Assembly (NCBI RefSeq): GCF_001995215.1
Contig: NZ_MUXN01000007.1
Span: 152,117-216,116, forward strand
From: Amycolatopsis azurea DSM 43854
GTDB lineage: Bacteria > Actinomycetota > Actinomycetes > Mycobacteriales > Pseudonocardiaceae
Direction of reading: 5' to 3'
DNA: 64,000 nt
Position 1 is the first letter of the stretch, and every line of letters starts with the position of its first letter. The notes below the pieces were generated by a model. It made no database searches. It was given only the letters and a program-made list of their open reading frames with translations, and had not been told where the DNA came from. A program made the translations under genes and the position numbers. Below, piece after piece: positions 52,423 to 59,912 of this stretch.

Positions 52423-53637
52423 TCAGCGCGTCAGGACCTTGGGCGCGGACCAGGCGAGCAAACCCAGTTCCAGCACCGAGAATCCGATCAGCGCCCACGC
52501 GCTCGGCAGCCAGATGAGCGAGATGCCGACGAGGAGGATGGGCAGGACCAGCCCGGCGTAGGCGGCCAGGAACAGGGCCGCGAGCACCTCGCCGCGCACC
52601 GGCGGCTCGGCGAGGGCGGCGACGGTGGCCACCGAGGCGCGGAAGCCCAGGCCGACTCCGGCGCCCGCCAGGACCCCGCCCGCGAGGAAGAGCCACAGCT
52701 GGGACGTCGTCACCGCGATCGGCAGCGCCACCAGCCCGGTCACCATCAGCGCGAGACCGAGGCGCAGCTGGGTTTTCCTGGCCAGACCGGCGAAGACCAC
52801 TTGTGCCGCGGCCGCCGCGAGGAACACGGAGAACGAAGCGAGTCCGGCCAGCATCCGCGAACTCTGGTGCATTCCCTGCGCCAGCAACGTCGGCGTCAGC
52901 GCCATGAACAGTCCCGTGATCGCGAAGGCGGCGAAGGCGCCGATCGCCGCGCCGAAGAACGCGGTCCGCGCGCTCGACGGCAGCGAGACGCGCTGTGGCC
53001 GGTACGCGGGCCGCTCTTCGGCGCGTTCGACCGTTTCCGGCACGAGCGCGACCGCGATGGCCGAGGCGAGCAGCAGGACCAGGAAGAACACGAACGGCGT
53101 GGTGAGCGGCTCCGCCGAATAGCTCGCGAAGACGCCGCCGAAAAGCGGTCCGAGTGCCAGCCCGCCCATGTTGACCACGGTCGCGATCAGTCCCGCGCGG
53201 CCGTGGTCCTCGCTCGGCCGGGCGACGGCGCGCAGCTCGGACAGATGCGCGGTGGCGGTCGCGGTCAGCGCGCCGATGCCCGCGCCGCCGATGAGCCTGG
53301 CCAGGATCAGCCCGGGCACGTCCGGCCACACCAGGAAGAGCGTCGCGGAAAGCGCCTGAGTCAGGGTCGCGGCGAGGATGACCCGCCGTCGCCCCAGCCA
53401 GTCGCTGACATGACCGGCGAGGTACAGGCTGCCCATCACGCCGACCGCGTAGGCCGCGAACACGATGGTCACGACGTAGGTCGGGAAGCCGTCACGTTGC
53501 TGGTAGAGCACGTAGAGCGGGGTCGGGACGGTGGAGAAGGCCAGCGAGGCGGCGTAGGCGGCCGCGATGACCCAGAAGCCGCGGCCGTGGCTGACCCGCC
53601 GGAGCGCGGGACGGGGGAGAGTGGCGCTGTTCAGCAT
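52423..53637 (-). CDS. MFS transporter (drug-efflux-type)
   Basis: The 404-residue twelve-helix carrier has the motif A sequence GHVSDWLGRRRVILAA between helices 2 and 3. LIGGAGIGALTATATAHLSEL in helix 4 and GAGVGLGFRASVATVAAL in the second half are typical of small-molecule efflux carriers. The substrate is unknown. The ATG at 53637 gives the usual short N-terminus; an ATG at 53673 would extend into the divergent operator region. It is divergent from a LysR gene with a clear dyad between them, so drug- or metabolite-induced expression is likely. Confidence 0.88.
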   Translation of the reverse strand: MLNSATLPRPALRRVSHGRGFWVIAAAYAASLAFSTVPTPLYVLYQQRDGFPTYVVTIVFAAYAVGVMGSLYLAGHVSDWLGRRRVILAATLTQALSATLFLVWPDVPGLILARLIGGAGIGALTATATAHLSELRAVARPSEDHGRAGLIATVVNMGGLALGPLFGGVFASYSAEPLTTPFVFFLVLLLASAIAVALVPETVERAEERPAYRPQRVSLPSSARTAFFGAAIGAFAAFAITGLFMALTPTLLAQGMHQSSRMLAGLASFSVFLAAAAAQVVFAGLARKTQLRLGLALMVTGLVALPIAVTTSQLWLFLAGGVLAGAGVGLGFRASVATVAALAEPPVRGEVLAALFLAAYAGLVLPILLVGISLIWLPSAWALIGFSVLELGLLAWSAPKVLTR

Positions 53638-53678
53638 GCTTCCACTGTGGATCCTGTGATCATCCAAGTCCAACGAAC

Positions 53679-53697
53679 AATACTGGTCACAGTTATT
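53679..53697. promoter_or_regulatory. LysR-box-like dyad between MFS and LysR genes
   Basis: AATACTG-GTCA-CAGTTATT is an inverted repeat with 7-base arms and one extra base, centred in the 83-bp divergent spacer. It is a likely binding site for the LysR protein encoded at 53721. Confidence 0.6.
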
Positions 53698-53720
53698 CGA
53701 AACTGCGATAATTCCGAGTC

Positions 53721-54623
53721 GTGGAGACTCGTCAGCTCGAATGCTTCGTCGCCGTCGCCGAGGAACTCAGCTTCACCCGCGCCGCTCGACGGCTGTACGC
53801 GGTGCAGTCCACCGTCTCGGCGACCATCCAGGCGCTCGAAGGCGAACTGGGCGTCAAGCTGTTCGACCGGTCGACGAGGCGCGTCGCGCTTTCCCCGGCG
53901 GGCACGGTGTTCCTGCCCGAGGCCAAGGCCGCGCTGGAGGCCGTCGACAGGGCCCGCGAGGTGGTCGCCGACGCCTCCGCCGGCCTGCGCGGCAGTCTCC
54001 GTTTCGGCACCTTGACCAGCGTCGGCGACCTCGACCTGCCCGAGCTGCTCGGTGCGTTCCACCGGCGGTATCCGCTGGTCGAGCTGCACGTGACGGTGTC
54101 GATCACCGGCTCGACCGGGCTGGCCGAGGACCTGCGCCAGGGCAGGCTCGACGTCGCCCTGCTCGGCCTGCCCGAATCCGACCTCGCCGGACTCGACACC
54201 AAGCCGGTCGGTTCGGCGCCGTTCGTCGTCGTGCTGCCCGACGGGCATCGGCTGCGCGACCGGCGATCGCTGACCTTGGCGGACCTCGCGGGCGAGTCGT
54301 TCGTGGACAATCCGCGCGGCTTCGGCAACCGGGTCGCCCTGGACCGTGCTTTCGAGCGGATCGGGGCGCCGCGGCGAGTCGTCGTCGAGGTCGCCGACCT
54401 GCGCGCGGTGCCCGCCTACGTGGCGGCGGGGCTCGGTGTCGCCGTCGTGCCCGATCTCCGGCTGCTCGCGGGGGTCCGGACGATCCCGCTCGACGAACCC
54501 GGCCTCAGCTGGCCGCTGACCATCGCCACCAGAGGAGAACGGCCGCCCGGCCGGACGGCCCGCCTGCTGCTGGACCTGATCGACGGCGGGGAGTTCTCCC
54601 TCGTGATCCCGGTCCGGTCCTGA
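53721..54623 (+). CDS. LysR-family transcriptional regulator of the MFS gene
   Basis: The 300-residue protein has an HTH at residues ~1-60 (ELSFTRAARRLYAVQSTVSATIQALEGELG) and a complete effector domain (LRFGTLTSVGDLDLPELLGAF to the C-terminus). GTG at 53721 is the start giving the canonical METRQLECFVAVAEE. It is divergent from the MFS transporter and convergent with the TetR gene at 54626, with two bases between stops. It probably controls the transporter. Confidence 0.9.
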   Translation: METRQLECFVAVAEELSFTRAARRLYAVQSTVSATIQALEGELGVKLFDRSTRRVALSPAGTVFLPEAKAALEAVDRAREVVADASAGLRGSLRFGTLTSVGDLDLPELLGAFHRRYPLVELHVTVSITGSTGLAEDLRQGRLDVALLGLPESDLAGLDTKPVGSAPFVVVLPDGHRLRDRRSLTLADLAGESFVDNPRGFGNRVALDRAFERIGAPRRVVVEVADLRAVPAYVAAGLGVAVVPDLRLLAGVRTIPLDEPGLSWPLTIATRGERPPGRTARLLLDLIDGGEFSLVIPVRS

Positions 54624-54625
54624 GT

Positions 54626-55207
54626 TCAGCCCGTCAGGAGCGTGCGAGTCGCCTTGACCACCAGATCGACGGTGCGCGGCGGTGGCGCCTCGCCGCGATC
54701 GAGGTGTCGCCTCACCGCAGCGTAGGGAAGGTCCACGAGCGCCAGCATCAGTTCGTCGGTGGTCCGGCCGGTCAGCGGGCGCAGTCGCCGGACGACTTTG
54801 GCGATCGCCGCGTCGAGGCGACGGTTGGCGTCTTCGGCGCGGGCCCGGTCTTCGGAGGTCCAGTCGTCGATGCCGAGCGCGCGGGCGCCACCGTAGAGCA
54901 GTTTCCCTTCGGCGGGATACGCACGGCACCAGCGGACGACCTGTGCGGCGGCTTCGACGGCGGCCTCCGTGACCGGTTCCCGTTCGAGGGCTTCGAGGAA
55001 GCCCTGCTGGAAGCCGGTCAAGGTGCGGAACCAGACGGCGGCGAGCAGGGCCGGACGTCCGGGGAAGCGGTGGTAGATCGACCCGCTCGGCGCGCCGACT
55101 TCGCGGGCGACTGCCGACATGGTCACCCCGGCGACCCCTTCGGCGGCGAAGATCCGCACGGCGGCGTCGAGGAAGTCGTCGGCGGTGTGCCGAGGTGGCC
55201 GTCCCAT
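54626..55207 (-). CDS. TetR-family transcriptional regulator
   Basis: The 193-residue protein has an HTH at residues ~8-55 (GVAGVTMSAVAREVGAPSGSIYHRFPGRPALLA) and a helical C-terminal domain. It is divergent from an SRPBCC gene, with a long imperfect inverted repeat in the 60-bp spacer. The natural prediction is that it represses itself and the SRPBCC gene. Confidence 0.9.
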   Translation of the reverse strand: MGRPPRHTADDFLDAAVRIFAAEGVAGVTMSAVAREVGAPSGSIYHRFPGRPALLAAVWFRTLTGFQQGFLEALEREPVTEAAVEAAAQVVRWCRAYPAEGKLLYGGARALGIDDWTSEDRARAEDANRRLDAAIAKVVRRLRPLTGRTTDELMLALVDLPYAAVRRHLDRGEAPPPRTVDLVVKATRTLLTG

Positions 55208-55211
55208 TTTC

Positions 55212-55250
55212 AGAGACTATCCTCTACTATTGTTTTAGGGGAAGGTCTCT
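55212..55250. promoter_or_regulatory. Candidate TetR operator between TetR and SRPBCC genes
   Basis: AGAGACTATCCTCTA (55212-55226) and TAGGGGAAGGTCTCT (55236-55250) pair at about 11 of 15 positions, with perfect 6-base outer ends. The dyad fills the divergent spacer. Confidence 0.55.
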
Positions 55251-55267
55251 AGAACTGGGAGGACGCC

Positions 55268-55813
55268 ATGCGCGCATGGAACAGGCATCACCGGATCGTC
55301 GATGTGGCACAAGAGCGCGTCGGTGCGCTGATCGACACGTTGTCCGGGGACGGCGACCGGCTCTGGCCCGTCGACGCGTGGCCGCCGATGCGGTTCGATC
55401 GGCCGCTCGGCGTGGGAGCCGACGGCGGACACGGGCCGGTGCGATATCGCGTCGAGTCCTACGAACCCGGGAAGTCCGTGAGGTTCCGGTTCACCGCGCC
55501 CCGCGGCTTCGACGGGTTCCACGAGTTCACGATGCGCGCGACGGAATCCGGGGGCACCGAACTCGTGCACCTCATGGTGCTGCGGCTCCGGCACCCCGCC
55601 TGGCTCACCTATCCGCTGCTGTGGCGGCCGCTGCACGACGCCTTGCTGGAGGACTGCCTGGACCGTGCCGAACGTGAACTCACCGGCACGGTCCGGACGC
55701 CCGCGCGTTGGAGCCCCTATGTCCGGCTCTTGCGGAACCTGATCTCCGGCAACAGGTTCCGGCGCTTCAGGAAGAACAGGCTGCCGCCGATGAGCACGAC
55801 GGCGATCAGGTAG
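55268..55813 (+). CDS. SRPBCC/DUF2867-like protein
   Basis: The 181-residue protein has a START-like (SRPBCC) fold pattern: RLWPVDAWPPMRFD, GPVRYRVESYEPGKSVRFRFTAP, FHEFTMRATESGGTELVHLMV and a long C-terminal helix (LHDALLEDCLDRAERELTG). Such proteins bind small hydrophobic ligands. The last ~32 codons overlap the 3' end of the convergent mptB-like gene by 97 bp; the Arg-rich tail (FRRFRKNR) exists only because the frame reads through mptB antisense. The start at 55268 follows GGGAGG. It is likely controlled by the divergent TetR. Confidence 0.78.
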   Translation: MRAWNRHHRIVDVAQERVGALIDTLSGDGDRLWPVDAWPPMRFDRPLGVGADGGHGPVRYRVESYEPGKSVRFRFTAPRGFDGFHEFTMRATESGGTELVHLMVLRLRHPAWLTYPLLWRPLHDALLEDCLDRAERELTGTVRTPARWSPYVRLLRNLISGNRFRRFRKNRLPPMSTTAIR

Positions 55814-57156
55814 CCCAGCGCCAGTGACACGGCGCCGCCGTTCGCGGGCGGTAGCAGAACACCGAAAAGCGCGCTGATCCCGGCGAGGATCCACCGGCCG
55901 CGGTCGGTCGTCAGGCTGACCGCCAGCAAGGCGACCGTCCACAGGAGATACCACGGCTGCACGACCGGCCCGAGCACCAGCATCGCGGCGAAGGTCAGTC
56001 CCGCGCCGTAGAGCGGGTGCATCTTCTCGCGGTAGGTGAGCCACAACAGCCGGGCGCCGACGGCGAGACCGAGGATCGCCCCGATGAGCGAGAACACCCT
56101 GATCGCGCCGTCGGTCAGGTCGGCGCCGAAGATCTTGCCGACCCCGCCGACGAGGAAGCCGAGTTCGTTGGTGGGCGCCATCCAGCTGTGCACCTGGCCG
56201 GAAACCCCGGAGAGCACCCGGACCCAGCCGAACCCGAGGCCGCTGCCGAGCGAGATCGCCACGGTGACCGCCGCGAATCCGGCGGGCAGCCCGAGCGCCA
56301 CCGCGGCCCGGCCGGCGGGTGTCGCCCGGCGGAACAGGTCGACCCCGACGAACAGCAGGCCCGCGACGGCCACGATCTTGATGTTGGCGGCGGCGCTGAC
56401 CGCGATCACGCCCGCGGCGATCAGCGCGGGCCGGGCGGCGCCGGTCTTCGCCGCGCCCATGAGGACGAGTTCCAGTCCGGCCACCATCAGCCCGACCATG
56501 AGCCCGTCGTTGTGCACGCCCGCCACGATGTGCCACAGCACCAGCGGGTTGAGCAGAGCCAGCCACAACGCGATCGACGGCGAGACCCCGACGCGGCGGG
56601 CGAGCCGGGGGAGCGCCCACGCCAGGAGCGCGATCCCCGCCAATCCCAGCAGCCGGTGCAGCAGCACCGTCGGGACGAAGGCGTCCCCGGCGACATGGGC
56701 GATCGCGCGGGCCAGCGCGACGAACGCCGGACCGTACGGCGCGGGCGTGTCCCGCCAGTAGTGGCTGACCGCGAGCGTCACCGGCGAATCGGCGCCGAGC
56801 GCCTCCGCCGGTCCCACGAGATAGGTGTCGAACCCCTTGGCCGCGATCAGGCCCTGCGCCAGGTAGCTGTTGATGTCACCGCTGAACAGCGGACGCGCGA
56901 ACAGCAGCGGCGCGCACCACGAGACCGCGATCCCGTACAGCCGCCGCGTGGGCAGCCCGGCGGCGAGCCGTCCGATGCCCAGCCACGACAGCACCAGGGT
57001 GGCCGTGCCGGTGACGCCCAGCGCCACCACCAGCACCGACGGCAGGCCGATCCCGGAGGTGACCAGCACCAGCACGGCGATTCCGAGGAAACCCGCCCAG
57101 TGCAGCGCCGAGATGGTCAGCCCGGTCTTCTCCGGCGCGGGCAAGACGTTCTGCAT
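55717..57156 (-). CDS. mptB: Polyprenol-phosphomannose-dependent alpha-1,6-mannosyltransferase, MptB type
   Basis: The 479-residue GT-C glycosyltransferase has about 12-13 TM helices. The first extracytoplasmic loop carries PLFSGDINSYLAQGLIAAKGFDTY, including the acidic residue used as catalytic base in this class, and HYWRDTPAPYGPAF follows. Late motifs are NPLVLWHIVAGVHNDG and VVQPWYLLW. These are the features of the MptB/MptA family that makes the alpha-1,6-mannan core of lipomannan in Corynebacteriales and relatives. The start at 57156 gives MQNVLPAPEK. Its 3' end overlaps the convergent SRPBCC gene by 97 bp. Confidence 0.87.
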   Translation of the reverse strand: MQNVLPAPEKTGLTISALHWAGFLGIAVLVLVTSGIGLPSVLVVALGVTGTATLVLSWLGIGRLAAGLPTRRLYGIAVSWCAPLLFARPLFSGDINSYLAQGLIAAKGFDTYLVGPAEALGADSPVTLAVSHYWRDTPAPYGPAFVALARAIAHVAGDAFVPTVLLHRLLGLAGIALLAWALPRLARRVGVSPSIALWLALLNPLVLWHIVAGVHNDGLMVGLMVAGLELVLMGAAKTGAARPALIAAGVIAVSAAANIKIVAVAGLLFVGVDLFRRATPAGRAAVALGLPAGFAAVTVAISLGSGLGFGWVRVLSGVSGQVHSWMAPTNELGFLVGGVGKIFGADLTDGAIRVFSLIGAILGLAVGARLLWLTYREKMHPLYGAGLTFAAMLVLGPVVQPWYLLWTVALLAVSLTTDRGRWILAGISALFGVLLPPANGGAVSLALGYLIAVVLIGGSLFFLKRRNLLPEIRFRKSRT

Positions 57157-57267
57157 GCGGCCAAACTACTCCAAGTGCGAAATCCGGTTCCGCCGATCGT
57201 CCGAGAAACCGGTTCCGGCGCTTCGGGAGGGCGTCCAGCGGGTACTCCACGCGCTGGAGAGGCGGTG

Positions 57268-57903
57268 GTGGGCGTGAAGAAACGCTGGGTGCGCTTCGGG
57301 GTGTTCGCCCTGGCCGGAATCCTGATCGTCGGCGCGGCGCTGCAGATCGCCGGGCTGCTGCCGAAGCTCGACCCGTTCGGAACGTCCACTGTGGACCGTT
57401 CGCAGCCCGCGGTGCTCAAGGCGGTCCGTGATCTGAGCCAGTACCACGCGGCGGTCGGCGACTACCAGGTCGTCGTCGACATCGAGAAGGACGTCAAATG
57501 GGTGCCTTCGGCCATCGCCGGGGAGCGGACCCTGTTCGTGGCGTCGGGCTCCGTCGACGCGTACGTCGATTTCGGACCGCTGGTGGAGAATTCCCTCACC
57601 GTCTCGGAAGACCGGCGAGCGGTCGAGGTGCGGTTGCCCGAACCCAAGCTGGCGAAGCCCGCTTTGGACAACGAGCACAGCTACGTCTTCGGCCAGGAAC
57701 GCGGTCTGGTCGACCGGCTCTCGGCCCTGGTGTCGGTGCCGGACCAACAGCAGTTCCATCTCGCCGCGGAGAAGCGGATCGGGGAAGCCGCGCAGCAGTC
57801 CGGCCTGCTCGACCGGGCCAGGGCCAACACGAAGGCGATGCTCACCGGACTGTTGCAGGCACTGGGCTTCCAGGTCACCTTTGCTGCGGAACCGACGACC
57901 TGA
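57268..57903 (+). CDS. DUF4230 domain-containing membrane-anchored protein
   Basis: About 211 residues with a basic N-terminus (VKKRWVRFG), one TM helix (VFALAGILIVGAALQIAGLL) and an extracytoplasmic domain. That domain has LKAVRDLSQYHAAVGDYQVVVDIEKDV, FVASGSVDAYVDFGPL and RRAVEVRLPEPKLAKPALD, the pattern of DUF4230 proteins, whose function is unknown. The GTG at 57268 is chosen because GGAG lies eight bases upstream; GTGs at 57265 and 57274 are alternatives. It is divergent from mptB by 111 bp, so a cell-envelope role is plausible but only by proximity. Confidence 0.8.
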   Translation: MGVKKRWVRFGVFALAGILIVGAALQIAGLLPKLDPFGTSTVDRSQPAVLKAVRDLSQYHAAVGDYQVVVDIEKDVKWVPSAIAGERTLFVASGSVDAYVDFGPLVENSLTVSEDRRAVEVRLPEPKLAKPALDNEHSYVFGQERGLVDRLSALVSVPDQQQFHLAAEKRIGEAAQQSGLLDRARANTKAMLTGLLQALGFQVTFAAEPTT

Positions 57904-58000
57904 CCCGCCGGGATTTATGCGAATGTGCGCGCTTTCCCCGGCCGCCTTGACCGGTCCACCCTCGTACTGGTGCGCTGACGAGGCCGACCGGGAGGGTGCG

Positions 58001-58522
58001 ATGGGGACGAAGCCGAGGGACGATCTGACCTACAGCGAACCGATCGCGACCGGCGGGATCTCGATCTCGGCCGCGCCCGACGAGGTGTACCGGCTCGTCA
58101 GCGATCCCGTCGCGATGGCCGAGTGCACCGAGGAACTGCGCAAGGCCCGCTGGATCCGCGGCGCGACCGAGGCGCGCGTCGGGAATTGGTTCGCGGGCAG
58201 CAACCGCAACGGCGTGCGGCGCTGGGTGACCCACGCCGAGATCGTCGAGGCCGAGCCGGGACACCGGTTCGCCTACCGGGTGCGCACCCCGTTCTTCGTG
58301 CCGATTTCCCGCTGGGAGTACGAGATCGACCCCGACGGCGACGGCAGCCGCCTCACCGTGACGAACTGGCTGCGGGTGCCGGCGTGGTTCATCCCGATCG
58401 CCATCTTCATCACCGGCGAGCCCGACCGCGCCGCGACCAACCGCGCCAACATCGGCATCACCTTGCAGCGGGTGAAGGCCAGGCTCGAAGGCCGGGAGTG
58501 GCACCGCGAACCCCGCGTTTAG
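58001..58522 (+). CDS. SRPBCC family protein (polyketide cyclase/dehydrase-like)
   Basis: The 173-residue protein has a START-like fold: ISISAAPDEVYRLVSDPVAMAECT at the N-terminus, the strand pair FAGSNRNGVRRWVTHAEIVEAEPG and FAYRVRTPF, and a C-terminal helix (RANIGITLQRVKARLEG). Such proteins bind hydrophobic ligands or act as cyclases, and many are uncharacterised. The ATG at 58001 follows GGGAGG by six bases. It is convergent with the GAF regulator at 58551. Confidence 0.85.
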   Translation: MGTKPRDDLTYSEPIATGGISISAAPDEVYRLVSDPVAMAECTEELRKARWIRGATEARVGNWFAGSNRNGVRRWVTHAEIVEAEPGHRFAYRVRTPFFVPISRWEYEIDPDGDGSRLTVTNWLRVPAWFIPIAIFITGEPDRAATNRANIGITLQRVKARLEGREWHREPRV

Positions 58523-58550
58523 TCCTCTGAACGCGAGTTCCTGGATCGGC

Positions 58551-59753
58551 TCAGCCGCCGACTTCGAGTCCTTTGTGGACTGAAAGGTCGACGCCCGCGG
58601 CCAGCCGGTACGGCCGGGTGTCCACGATGGCGCCGAGCAGCCGTCGCAGCCGGGAGACCTCGGCGCGGACGGTGACGAGGTGTTCGGCGTCGCCGTAGAG
58701 CGCCCGGCTGAGCGCCTCGGCCGAAAGCCCGGCCGGACCCGCCGTCCGCAGGTGCACCAGGATCTGGGCGTGCCGGGGTGTCACGGTGCGGACCCAGCCG
58801 ATGTCGCCCGACCGCATCCGCAGCAACGGCGCGTGCCCGAGTTCGAGATCCAGCCGGACCCGGCGCGCGGTGTCGGCCGGGCGCACGAGCCAGCCTTCGG
58901 CGAGCCGTTCGGGCAGGCAGGCGCCCAGACCGGGAACGGCGAGGATCTGGCCTTCGACGGGAGCGGCGATCCTCGCCCCGGGCACGATGCCGGCGGAGTG
59001 GGCCACCCAGCCGTCGTCGTCCACCAGCAGCGCCGGCCCGCCCGTGCCCGCGACCACCGGTTCGGCGGTTCTGCGGAGCCTGTCCAGGCCCTGCTGGTGG
59101 TGGCGCCAGAGTTCGGATTCGACCAGCCGCCGCCCGGTCTCCACCAGCGCGCCGATCGCGGGGTGCAGCGTCAGCGCGGGCCCGCTGACGTCGATCACCC
59201 CGAGCAGTTCGCCGGTGCGCGGATCGTGCACCGGCGACGCGGTGCAGTACCAAGGGTGCTGGCCCTGTTCGAAATGCTCCCCGGCGAGCAGTTCCACCGG
59301 CGCGGCCTCGGCGAGCGCGGTGCCGATCGCGTTGGTGCCGACCCGGGTCTCGGTCCAGTCGGCACCTTCGGTGAAGCCCAGAGTGTCGGCGCGGCGCTTG
59401 ACCGAGGGCGAACCCGCCCGCCAGAGGATGACGCCCTCGGCGTCGGTCACCACCAGCAGCATGTTCGCGGTGTCGGACGTCGTCCCGAGCACCTGGCCGA
59501 GGTCGTCCACGACATGTCGCAACGGTGAGCCGCGGCGACGGCGGGCGACCTCGTCGAGCGGCACGGAATCGCGGGTGTTCACGCCGTCGGCGGCGAGCCC
59601 CAGGCTCAGCGCGCGTGACCAGGACCGCGACACGAGCGGCCGCGGCCGGACACGCGGACGGCCGCCGCCGATCACGGCTTCGTGCATCCGGACCAGGTCG
59701 CGGGCGTGCATCGGCAGGTCGGCGCCGGGCGGGACCGAGCTGAACACGCCCAC
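58551..59753 (-). CDS. GAF-domain transcriptional regulator (AcoR-like sensor half with C-terminal DNA-binding region)
   Basis: The 400-residue protein begins with the AcoR/EAL-type module (LVRMHEAVIGGG, SRSWSRALSLGLAADGV). A GAF domain follows with GTNAIGTALAEAAPVELLAGEHF and YCTASPVHDPRTGELLGVIDVSG, the phenol/acetoin-sensor pattern. It lacks the sigma-54 AAA+ domain of AcoR and instead ends in a winged-helix-like region (TPRHAQILVHLRTAGPAGLSAEALSRALYGD). Actinobacteria without sigma-54 commonly have this form. The GTG at 59753 is supported by GGAGG six bases upstream. It is divergent from a flavin monooxygenase that it probably activates. Confidence 0.85.
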   Translation of the reverse strand: MGVFSSVPPGADLPMHARDLVRMHEAVIGGGRPRVRPRPLVSRSWSRALSLGLAADGVNTRDSVPLDEVARRRRGSPLRHVVDDLGQVLGTTSDTANMLLVVTDAEGVILWRAGSPSVKRRADTLGFTEGADWTETRVGTNAIGTALAEAAPVELLAGEHFEQGQHPWYCTASPVHDPRTGELLGVIDVSGPALTLHPAIGALVETGRRLVESELWRHHQQGLDRLRRTAEPVVAGTGGPALLVDDDGWVAHSAGIVPGARIAAPVEGQILAVPGLGACLPERLAEGWLVRPADTARRVRLDLELGHAPLLRMRSGDIGWVRTVTPRHAQILVHLRTAGPAGLSAEALSRALYGDAEHLVTVRAEVSRLRRLLGAIVDTRPYRLAAGVDLSVHKGLEVGG

Positions 59754-59825
59754 GGGCCACCTCCGCACCATCGCGTCGACGGACCAGCATAGGTCGGCCG
59801 GCGCGGACGCGCCATGGAGTCGCGC

Positions 59826-59839
59826 TGCAACACGTTGCA
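59826..59839. promoter_or_regulatory. Inverted repeat TGCAAC-AC-GTTGCA, likely site of the GAF regulator
   Basis: Perfect 6-base arms lie in the 159-bp divergent spacer, 73 bp from the regulator start and 74 bp from the monooxygenase start. The sequence resembles the TGCAAC-type upstream sites of AcoR-class regulators. Confidence 0.6.
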
Positions 59840-59912
59840 ACCCTTGTCGCTCCACCCGCCCGCGGCGTGTGATCGGGGTAACAGCCGAAACGCCGGGAGT
59901 TGAGGAGTGGTC

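Noticed and set aside
55758..57220. GGTTCCGGCGCTTC at both ends of mptB, as a possible flanking direct repeat of a transferred segment
   Set aside because: The match is only ~14 bases, one copy lies inside coding sequence, and neither composition nor gene content suggests transfer.
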